Of a stretch of DNA of 38,526 nt, positions 33,092 through 38,526 are shown piece by piece. Made by a program: the position numbers and the translations under genes. Below the pieces are notes generated by a model that saw only the letters and a list, made by a program, of their open reading frames with translations, ran no database searches and was not told the origin of the DNA. This DNA is from Microcella sp. (lineage in GTDB: Bacteria > Actinomycetota > Actinomycetes > Actinomycetales > Microbacteriaceae). How positions within the stretch are numbered: position 1 is the first letter of the stretch; every line of letters starts with the position of its first letter. The stretch spans positions 1-38,526 of the forward strand of contig NZ_JAUSMI010000161.1 of assembly GCF_030645145.1 (NCBI RefSeq), written 5' to 3'.

Positions 33092-33606
33092 CGCGCGCGG
33101 GAGGCGACCGCGGTCTTGAGCGCCTCGTTCTTGGCGGCGACCGCCTGCTCGAGCCCGGTCGCGAAGTCGGCCAGCCGCTCGGCGACCACGGCATCCGTCG
33201 CCCCGATGATGCGCGCGGCGAGGATGCCCGCATTGCGCGCCCCGCCGATCGACACGGTCGCGACGGGGATGCCCGCGGGCATCTGCACGATGCTGAGCAG
33301 CGAGTCGAGCCCGTCGAGCGTCTTGAGCGGGACGGGCACGCCGATGACGGGGAGCGTCGTGACGGACGCGATCATGCCCGGCAGGTGGGCGGCGCCGCCG
33401 GCGCCGGCGATGATGGCGCGGATGCCCCTGCCGGCGGCCGCGCGGCCGTACGCGATCATCGCGTCCGGGGTGCGGTGGGCGCTCAGCACCTCGACCTCGC
33501 AGGGGATGCCGAACTCGTCGAGCGCGTCGACCGCGGACTGCATGACGGACCAGTCGGAGTCGGAGCCCATGACGACGGCGATGAGGGGTTCAGGCACGAG
33601 TGCCAT
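33088..33606 (-). CDS. purE: N5-carboxyaminoimidazole ribonucleotide mutase
   Basis: A 172-residue class I Pur[21 protein letters not shown] and [17 protein letters not shown] are the nucleotide-binding and catalytic blocks, with the active-site His in [21 protein letters not shown] and VGVPVP-type [22 protein letters not shown] follow. ATG 33606 lies 8 nt after the purK stop. It acts with PurK in de novo purine synthesis, moving the carboxylate of N5-CAIR to C4. The coupling of purK-purE to a wall glycan ligase gene is a known actinobacterial arrangement. Confidence 0.95.
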   Translation of the reverse strand: MALVPEPLIAVVMGSDSDWSVMQSAVDALDEFGIPCEVEVLSAHRTPDAMIAYGRAAAGRGIRAIIAGAGGAAHLPGMIASVTTLPVIGVPVPLKTLDGLDSLLSIVQMPAGIPVATVSIGGARNAGILAARIIGATDAVVAERLADFATGLEQAVAAKNEALKTAVASRAR

Positions 33607-33614
33607 GGTAGGCC

Positions 33615-34715
33615 TCAGTCGTCGAAGTGGGCGGCCGCGGCGCGCGCCCGGTAGGCGACGTCGTCGAGGTCGGCGCCGATGGCCGTGACGTGGCCGGCCT
33701 TGCGACCGGCGCGCGGCCCCTTGCCGTAGGCGTGCACCTTCGCGCTCGGCTGGTGGCCGAGGGCGGCGGCGATGCGCTCGGGCGGGAGGGCGCCGAAGAC
33801 GTTGATCATGACGCTCCAGTCGGCGAGAGCATCCGTCGCCCCCAGCGGCCAGTCGAGGACGGCGCGGAGGTGCTGCTCGAACTGGCTCGTCGTCGACCCG
33901 TCGATCGAGAAGTGGCCGGAGTTGTGCGGGCGCATCGCGAGCTCGTTGACGAGCACGCGGCCGTCGGAGGCGTGGAAGAGCTCGACCGCGAGCACGCCGG
34001 TCACCTCGAGCCCGTTCGCGACGGTCGTGGCGATCTCGGCCGCGGCGCGCTCGGCGGCGTCGCCCGCGTGCGGGGCGGGCGCGATGACCTCGGCGCACAC
34101 GCCGCCGCGCTGCACCGTCTCGACGAGCGGCCACAGGCGCACCTCGCCGCTCGGGCGGCGCGCGACGAGCTGGGCGAGCTCGCGCTGGAAGCTCACGAGC
34201 TCCTCGACGAGGACGGGGCCGTCGGCGAGCCAGTCGTCGGCGCCGTCGGCGGCGTCCACGACGCGGACGCCCTTGCCGTCGTAGCCGCCGCGGGGCGTCT
34301 TCACGACCGCCCGGCCGCCGTGGTCGGCGAGGAAGGCGGCGAGCTCGTCGCGGGACTCGACGCGCGCCCAGTCGGGCATCGGCACGCCGAGAGCGCCGAG
34401 CCGCTCGCGCATGAGCAGCTTGTCCTGCGCGTAGAGGAGCGCGTCGGGGCCGGGCCGCACGGCGGCGCCGGCGGCGACGAGAGCCCTGAGCACCTCCTGC
34501 GGCACGTGCTCGTGATCGAAGGTGATCGCGTCGCAGCCCTTCGCGAAGTCGAGGACGGTGCGGGCATCCCGATAGTCGCCGACGACCGTGGCGGCGAGTC
34601 GGGCGGAGGAGTCCTCCGCCTCGGCGAGCACCCGGAGCTCGATGCCGAGCGCGACGGCCGCGGGGATCATCATGCGCGCGAGCTGTCCTCCGCCGATGAC
34701 GCCGATGACGGGCAT
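33615..34715 (-). CDS. purK: 5-(carboxyamino)imidazole ribonucleotide synthase
   Basis: A 366-residue ATP-grasp enzyme. [13 protein letters not shown] opens the pre-ATP-grasp domain; [36 protein letters not shown] with the ATP-binding lysine and glycine loop, LVEELVSF, and [17 protein letters not shown] with metal and product-binding residues are in family order. ATG 34715 has AGGAGGAG about 7 nt upstream. It makes N5-CAIR from AIR, bicarbonate and ATP, for PurE encoded next. A CACAAT hexamer (34756-34751, minus strand) could serve as its -10. Confidence 0.95.
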   Translation of the reverse strand: MPVIGVIGGGQLARMMIPAAVALGIELRVLAEAEDSSARLAATVVGDYRDARTVLDFAKGCDAITFDHEHVPQEVLRALVAAGAAVRPGPDALLYAQDKLLMRERLGALGVPMPDWARVESRDELAAFLADHGGRAVVKTPRGGYDGKGVRVVDAADGADDWLADGPVLVEELVSFQRELAQLVARRPSGEVRLWPLVETVQRGGVCAEVIAPAPHAGDAAERAAAEIATTVANGLEVTGVLAVELFHASDGRVLVNELAMRPHNSGHFSIDGSTTSQFEQHLRAVLDWPLGATDALADWSVMINVFGALPPERIAAALGHQPSAKVHAYGKGPRAGRKAGHVTAIGADLDDVAYRARAAAAHFDD

Positions 34716-34774
34716 GCGGGCTCCTCCTCTAGATTGGGGGCTTCCCGTCCATTGTGGTGCACCCCGGAGGCCGC

Positions 34775-35227
34775 ATGCCCCACCTGCTCGCCCAGTTCGC
34801 CCGCTTCGGCGCGGTCGGGCTCGTCGGGCTCGCGGTCGACATCGCGCTCTTCAACCTGCTGCGCGTGACCGTGCTCGCGCCCGAGGTCATCGCCGAGGGG
34901 CCGATCATCGCGAAGATCGTCTCGACCTCGGTCGCGATCGCCGTCAACTGGGTCGGCAGCCGCTACTGGAGCTTCCGCCTCCGGCGCCGCCGGCCGGCCG
35001 GGCGCGAAGCCGTCGAGTTCGCGATCGTCAGCATCGGCGGCATGGTCATCGCCGTCGGCTGCCTCGTGATCTCGCGCGAGGTGCTCGGGTTCACGAGCCT
35101 GCTCGCCGACAACATCGCCTCGAACGTCGTGGGGCTCGGCCTGGGCAGCCTGTTCCGGTTCGCGCTGTACCGCTGGTGGGTGTTCCATCCGCGGCGGGAT
35201 GCTCGAGCCGCGTCGCACGTCGTCTGA
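34775..35227 (+). CDS. GtrA-family membrane protein
   Basis: A 150-residue protein with four predicted membrane helices (about 10-30, 45-65, 83-103 and 112-135). The N-terminal FARFGAVGLVGLAVDIALFNLL and the later VNWVGSRYWSFR and LFRFALYRWWVF are GtrA-family features. ATG 34775 has GGAGG four bases upstream; GTG 34754, in frame, is an alternative. GtrA proteins are thought to flip or hold polyprenyl-phosphate sugars for wall glycosylation, so it could serve the DPM1-like enzyme encoded 20 kb away; that pairing is speculative. Confidence 0.86.
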   Translation: MPHLLAQFARFGAVGLVGLAVDIALFNLLRVTVLAPEVIAEGPIIAKIVSTSVAIAVNWVGSRYWSFRLRRRRPAGREAVEFAIVSIGGMVIAVGCLVISREVLGFTSLLADNIASNVVGLGLGSLFRFALYRWWVFHPRRDARAASHVV

Positions 35228-35242
35228 CCCCGCGCGGCGGGG
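35228..35242. terminator. Weak hairpin after gtrA
   Basis: CCCCG (35228-35232) and CGGGG (35238-35242) pair around a 5-nt loop just after the stop, in the 39-bp convergent gap. A second small stem CGGGC-GTCA-GCCCG lies at 35261-35274. Neither has a U-tract. Confidence 0.25.
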
Positions 35243-35266
35243 GCGCGCAGCCGCACGGCACGGGCG

Positions 35267-35782
35267 TCAGCCCGCGATCGGCGTCGCGCCGGTCTGCCTC
35301 CTGGCCTCCGCGACCGAGCTCCTGCTGTGCTCCATGAGGTCGGAGATCGCCTCCTGGACGAGCGCCGCCCGGGGCAGATCGCGCAGCACGATCGGCCGAT
35401 CGAGGCCCGTGTTGACGAGGATGTCGCCCGAGCGGAACAGCCGCTGCAGCCCCGACTGACGCAGCGAGACGTCGTAGCTCCTGCTGTGCAGGACCTCCTG
35501 GCGCGTGCGCACGCCGAGGCCGCGGCGCACGACGATCCGGCGCGTCGTGATGAGCACGTGGCTCGCGAGCCACCGGATGTAGGGAACGAGACCGAGCAGG
35601 AGTATCGCGAGGGCCCCGACCGCCGCGACGGCGATGCGCAGCCAGGGCTCGTCGAGGGCGAAGGCGCCGTAGACGGCTGCGCCGGAGGCCCCCACCACGA
35701 CGAAGACGGGCAGCACGAGAGTGCGCGCGTGGGCGCGCAGGAGCACGATGACGCGCTCGGGCTCACGGAACTCCCCGGTCAT
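35267..35782 (-). CDS. PH-domain (DUF304-type) membrane protein
   Basis: A 171-residue protein. Two hydrophobic helices (about 22-42 and 50-70) precede a small beta-rich domain with RWLASHVLITTRRIVVRRGLGVRTRQEVLHSRSYDVSLRQS, the bacterial PH-like (YdbS/YdbT-type) pattern. ATG 35782 starts 3 nt after the birA stop, so it is translated with birA. This pairing is common in actinobacteria; the molecular function is not established. Confidence 0.83.
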   Translation of the reverse strand: MTGEFREPERVIVLLRAHARTLVLPVFVVVGASGAAVYGAFALDEPWLRIAVAAVGALAILLLGLVPYIRWLASHVLITTRRIVVRRGLGVRTRQEVLHSRSYDVSLRQSGLQRLFRSGDILVNTGLDRPIVLRDLPRAALVQEAISDLMEHSRSSVAEARRQTGATPIAG

Positions 35783-35785
35783 GCC

Positions 35786-36565
35786 CTATTCATAGCGCAG
35801 GTGCGTCACGTCTCCGGCCGACACGGCGACGAGCGCCGAGGAGCCCCCGCCGGGACGGACGAGGAGCCGACCGTCGTCGTCGAGGCCCTCGGCGACGCCG
35901 CGCAGGGGCGCGAGCCCCGGCTGGTCGACGCGCACCGCCGCGCCGAGCGTGTCGAGCACGGGCTCGACCAGTGGGCGCAGCGCCCCCGCGGTCGGCGCCT
36001 CGCGCCACCGGGCGACGAGATCGCGGAGGGCGCGCAGATACGCGGCGAGCGCGCGGTCGGCGAGCGGGGCATCCGCCTCGCCGTCGGCGACGCCCTCGAT
36101 CGCGAGGGAGGTCGCGGTCGGCACCGGCAGCTGCTCCTCCGTCATGCGCGTGTTGAGCCCCGCGCCGATGACGACGCCGTGCGCAGTGAGCTCGGTCAGC
36201 ACCCCCGAGATCTTGCGGCCGTCGACGAGCACGTCGTTGGGCCACTTGAGCCCCGCGCCGGCGACGCCGAGCTCGCGCACGGCGCGCGTCATCGCGACGC
36301 CCGCGAGCAGCGGCAGCCAGCCGAGGCGCTGGGGGTCGGCGGCGCCCGGGTCGAGGCGCACGACGACCGAGATCGCGAGCGAGGCGCCGGGTGCCGCGCT
36401 CCACACGCGATCGAGGCGACCGCGGCCCGCCGTCTGGTCGTCGGTCGCGAGCACCGCGAGATCGGGCAGCTCGGCGGCCCTGCGGACGAGCTCGGAGTTC
36501 GTCGACGGGCTCGACGCCCGCCACTCCAGGTCGGGGGCGACGGCGCGGCTGAGGGGGAGCTCCAT
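35786..36565 (-). CDS. birA: Biotin--[acetyl-CoA-carboxylase] ligase
   Basis: A 259-residue monofunctional biotin protein ligase without the DNA-binding domain of E. coli BirA. ATDDQTAGRGRLDRVWSA contains the GRGR biotinyl-AMP loop, LAISVVVRL and LKWPNDVLVDGRKISGVLTEL hold the catalytic lysine and substrate-binding residues, and a small C-terminal beta domain ends with RLLVRPGGG. ATG 36565 is 6 nt after TACTCT on the minus strand, suggesting a leaderless transcript. It attaches biotin to carboxyl-carrier domains of acyl-CoA carboxylases. Confidence 0.94.
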   Translation of the reverse strand: MELPLSRAVAPDLEWRASSPSTNSELVRRAAELPDLAVLATDDQTAGRGRLDRVWSAAPGASLAISVVVRLDPGAADPQRLGWLPLLAGVAMTRAVRELGVAGAGLKWPNDVLVDGRKISGVLTELTAHGVVIGAGLNTRMTEEQLPVPTATSLAIEGVADGEADAPLADRALAAYLRALRDLVARWREAPTAGALRPLVEPVLDTLGAAVRVDQPGLAPLRGVAEGLDDDGRLLVRPGGGSSALVAVSAGDVTHLRYE

Positions 36566-36571
36566 GCGTCG

Positions 36572-36577
36572 AGAGTA
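36572..36577 (-). promoter_or_regulatory. Candidate -10 element of birA
   Basis: TACTCT on the minus strand ends 6 nt before ATG 36565. Confidence 0.45.
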
Positions 36578-36588
36578 CGGCGCGCTGG

Positions 36589-36594
36589 TATCGT
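36589..36594 (+). promoter_or_regulatory. Candidate extended -10 element of metPS
   Basis: TGGTATCGT carries the TG-n extension and TATCGT hexamer; initiation near 36601 would create a leader of about 80 nt before metP. Confidence 0.45.
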
Positions 36595-36600
36595 GGCCGA

Positions 36601-36681
36601 CCGCGCGACGGTGGTCGCGCATCCCCTGCAGGCCCCGCAGCGTCGCGAGGTGCGACGATCGCGACCACGAGGAGAACCGGC
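36601..36681 (+). promoter_or_regulatory. Structured 5' leader of the methionine/alanine importer genes
   Basis: Four helices can be drawn. P1 hairpin: GCGCGAC (36603-36609) with GTCGCGC (36614-36620), loop GGTG. Long-range stem: GTGGTCGCG (36611-36619) with CGCGACCAC (36660-36668). Inside it a weak CTGC/GCAG hairpin (36626-36640) and a perfect CGTCGC/GCGACG hairpin (36641-36657). P1 and the long stem share bases 36614-36619, so they exclude each other, and the long stem ends directly before the GAGGAG ribosome site (36669-36674). This resembles a switching leader; no known riboswitch class is recognised. Confidence 0.5.
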
Positions 36682-38265
36682 ATGTCCGCAGCCACCCCGA
36701 GCACCGCATCCCCGCCGCGCGAGCTCTTCACCGGCCAGGTCGGCTTCATCCTCGCCGCGATCGGCTCGGCCGTCGGCCTCGGCAACATCTGGCGGTTCCC
36801 CGGGGTCGCGTACGAGAACGGGGGCGGGGCGTTCCTGATCCCGTACATCGTCGCGCTGCTGACGGCGGGCATCCCGATCCTCTTCCTCGACTACGCGATC
36901 GGGCACCGGTTCCGCGGCTCGGCTCCGACGGCGCTGCGTCGTCTCGGCGGCGCGCGCGCCGGCCGGCTGCTCGAGGGGCTCGGCTGGTTCCAGGTCGCGA
37001 TCGCCTTCGTGATCGGCCTGTACTACACGGTCGTGATCGCGTGGGCGCTCAGCTACTTCGTGTTCTCGTTCGACCTGCGGTGGGGGGATGACCCGGCCGG
37101 CTTCTTCGTCGGCGACTACCTCCGCGTCTCCGACCCGGGGCTCAGCCTCGACTTCGTGCCGGGTGTCCTCATCCCGCTCGCCGTGGTGTGGATCGCCGTC
37201 ATCGTGGTCCTCGGCCTCGGCGTCGCGAAGGGAATCCAGCGCGCCAACGTGATCTTCCTGCCGCTGCTGCTCGTCGGCTTCCTCGCGCTCGTGATCCGCG
37301 CCCTGTTCCTCGACGGTGCGGGCGAGGGCCTCACCGCCCTCTTCACCCCCGACTTCGCCGCGCTCGCGAACCCCGACGTGTGGATCGCGGCCTACAGCCA
37401 GATCTTCTTCTCGCTGTCGATCGCGTTCGGCATCATGATCACGTACTCCTCGTACCGCCGCCGCCGGTCGAACCTCACGGCGCCCGCGCTCGTCGTGGCG
37501 TTCGCGAACTCGTCGTTCGAGATCCTCGCCGGCATCGGCGTATTCGCGACGCTCGGGTTCTTCGCCGTGCAGCAGGGCGTGGCCGTCGGCGAGCTCGAGG
37601 GCCTCACGGGCGTCGGCCTGTCGTTCATCACCTTCCCGGCGATCGTGTCGCAGATGCCGGGCGGGCCGATCTTCGGAGTGCTCTTCTTCGGCTCCCTGGT
37701 CATGGCGGGGTTCACCTCGCTGCTGTCGGTCCTGCAGGTCGTCTCCGCGGGCTTCCAGGAGAAGTTCGGCGTCGGCCCGCGGGCCGCGGCCGCGACGATC
37801 GGCGGGGTCTCGGCGGTGCTGTCGGTCCTCCTGTTCTCGACGACGAGCGGCCTCATCGCGCTCGACACCGTCGACCACTACGTCAACAACATCGGCATCG
37901 TCGCCTCGGCCGTGCTCATGACGGTCCTCGTGATCGGCGTCCTGCGCCGCGGGGCCGAGCTGCGCGGGCACCTCTCGGCGGTCTCGACGTTCGCGGTCGG
38001 CCGGTCGTGGACGGCGCTCGTCGGCATCCTCGCCCCGATCGTGCTCGGCTACATGCTGATCACGCGGATCGTCTCCCTCGTGATCGACGGCTACGAGGGA
38101 TACCCGGCCGAGTACCTCGTGATCGTCGGCTGGGGCGCGCTGCTGCTCATCGTGATCGGCGCGGTCGTGCTGACGGTGATCCCGTGGCGGCGATCGCCCG
38201 ACGACTTCGCGCCCTGGCCGGCACCGGCCAAGCTGCCCTCGACGACGGAAGCGAGCTCCCGATGA
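36682..38265 (+). CDS. metP: Sodium-dependent methionine/alanine importer, NSS family (MetP-like)
   Basis: A 527-residue neurotransmitter:sodium symporter family protein with about 12 membrane helices. The first helix carries FILAAIGSAVGLGNIWRFPGVAYENGGGAF in adjoining blocks, where the unwound GNIWRFP segment binds substrate and sodium; later blocks are YYTVVIAWALSYFVFSF and FFSLSIAFGIMITYSSY. GAGGAG lies about 7 nt before ATG 36682. The coupled gene downstream encodes the MetS small subunit, the arrangement known from Corynebacterium glutamicum MetPS, which imports methionine and alanine with sodium. Substrate is inferred from this pairing. Confidence 0.88.
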   Translation: MSAATPSTASPPRELFTGQVGFILAAIGSAVGLGNIWRFPGVAYENGGGAFLIPYIVALLTAGIPILFLDYAIGHRFRGSAPTALRRLGGARAGRLLEGLGWFQVAIAFVIGLYYTVVIAWALSYFVFSFDLRWGDDPAGFFVGDYLRVSDPGLSLDFVPGVLIPLAVVWIAVIVVLGLGVAKGIQRANVIFLPLLLVGFLALVIRALFLDGAGEGLTALFTPDFAALANPDVWIAAYSQIFFSLSIAFGIMITYSSYRRRRSNLTAPALVVAFANSSFEILAGIGVFATLGFFAVQQGVAVGELEGLTGVGLSFITFPAIVSQMPGGPIFGVLFFGSLVMAGFTSLLSVLQVVSAGFQEKFGVGPRAAAATIGGVSAVLSVLLFSTTSGLIALDTVDHYVNNIGIVASAVLMTVLVIGVLRRGAELRGHLSAVSTFAVGRSWTALVGILAPIVLGYMLITRIVSLVIDGYEGYPAEYLVIVGWGALLLIVIGAVVLTVIPWRRSPDDFAPWPAPAKLPSTTEASSR

Positions 38266-38429
38266 CCCCCACCGCCATCGCGTTCCTCATCGGCGCGATC
38301 CTCATCGTCTGGGGCGGGCTCGTCGCGAGCATCCTGCTGCTGCGCGCGCGCCCCGAGCGCACCGAGTACCCCGTCGGCGGCGAGCACGAGACCCGCGACG
38401 ACGCCGGCCCGGCCGAGCGCGACACCTAG
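38262..38429 (+). CDS. metS: MetS-type small subunit of NSS transporter
   Basis: A 55-residue protein with one membrane helix (about residues 4-27: TAIAFLIGAILIVWGGLVAS) followed by a short basic stretch and an acidic, hydrophilic tail. Its ATG overlaps the metP stop as ATGA, so the two are translated together. Length, single helix and position match MetS, the small protein required for MetP activity in Corynebacterium. The sequence is too short for an assignment without the context. Confidence 0.83.
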   Translation: MTPTAIAFLIGAILIVWGGLVASILLLRARPERTEYPVGGEHETRDDAGPAERDT

Positions 38430-38464
38430 ACGGCTCCGGTCGTCTCCGGGGCGGATGCTCGCTC

Positions 38465-38526
38465 TCAGCCGCCCGCGAGCGCGAGCGCCTCGGCGAGGGT
38501 CGGGGCGGTCGCCGGCCCCGGCCGCG
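38465..38526 (-). CDS. C-terminal tail of an unidentified gene (cut by window edge)
   Basis: A minus-strand frame enters from the right edge and ends at a TGA (38467-38465), reading PGPATAPTLAEALALAGG before the stop. It is convergent with metS and in the expected G+C-rich codon pattern, but only about 20 codons are visible and no family can be named. Confidence 0.4.
   Translation of the reverse strand, partial: RPGPATAPTLAEALALAGG

Noticed and set aside
34756-34763. GGTGCACC palindrome upstream of gtrA
   Set aside because: Eight symmetric bases without spacer or wider symmetry are expected by chance at this composition.
36601-36681. Assignment of the metP leader to a known SAM riboswitch class
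   Set aside because: The conserved core bases and pseudoknot of SAM-I, SAM-II or SAM-IV are not recognisable, so only an unclassified structured leader is proposed.
38430-38464. Terminator after metS
   Set aside because: Only a 4-bp imperfect stem around GACGG/CGTC can be drawn, too weak to call.

Overview
The window is a stretch of very G+C-rich (about 70% or more by eye), densely coded actinobacterial chromosome. The block birA, PH-domain protein, gtrA, purK, purE and LCP protein, the MetP/MetS transporter pair, frequent GTG starts and the absence of arabinan or mycolate genes all suggest a member of the Microbacteriaceae. The genus cannot be fixed from the sequence alone. I count 39 coding sequences (two cut by the window edges) in 19 alternating same-strand runs. 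I saw no tRNA, rRNA, CRISPR array, insertion sequence or prophage. No gene-free stretch exceeds 139 bp.

Positions 1-31765 are a large cell-surface glycopolymer locus. Region A (1-9327) holds a WbpI-type UDP-sugar 2-epimerase and a six-gene operon on the minus strand. That operon encodes a GT-B glycosyltransferase, a PglK/MsbA-like ABC flippase, a GT-A family 2 enzyme and three further glycosyltransferases, two of them tandem paralogues. Region B (9424-18036) holds a membrane acyltransferase, then an acetyltransferase / PLP aminotransferase / Gfo-Idh dehydrogenase / glycosyltransferase operon, and divergently a DPM1-like polyprenyl-phosphate sugar synthase, a DUF2304 protein, a nucleotide-sugar 6-dehydrogenase and a glycosyltransferase. 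Five of these enzymes together match the WbpA-B-E-D-I route to UDP-2,3-diacetamido-2,3-dideoxy-D-mannuronic acid. Region C (18015-31765) holds a DUF2142 GT-C-like membrane protein, a Wzm/Wzt ABC exporter, all four dTDP-L-rhamnose genes (rmlA, rmlBD, rmlC in three separate units), a WsaF-like rhamnosyltransferase, a WbbL-like rhamnosyltransferase, an epimerase and three more glycosyltransferases.

Positions 31772-38526 are flanking core genes. An LCP transferase, which probably attaches the finished polymer to peptidoglycan, is translationally coupled to purE and purK. Then come GtrA, a PH-domain membrane protein with biotin ligase, and a sodium-coupled methionine/alanine importer (MetP-MetS), followed by the tail of an unknown gene.

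The inferred working model is that the window supplies at least two activated sugars (a diacetamido-mannuronate and L-rhamnose), assembles lipid-linked glycans with about a dozen glycosyltransferases, and has two export routes (PglK-like flippase and Wzm/Wzt). It may decorate the glycans outside the membrane through a polyprenyl-phosphate-sugar/DUF2142 system and an acyltransferase, and the LCP enzyme would fix them to the wall. The non-coding signals most worth attention are the structured leader of metP with competing helices, an SD-sequestering hairpin before the WsaF-like gene, near-perfect inverted repeats in several divergent promoter regions, and a recurrent TANNNT-(6-10 nt)-start-codon arrangement that implies leaderless mRNAs.
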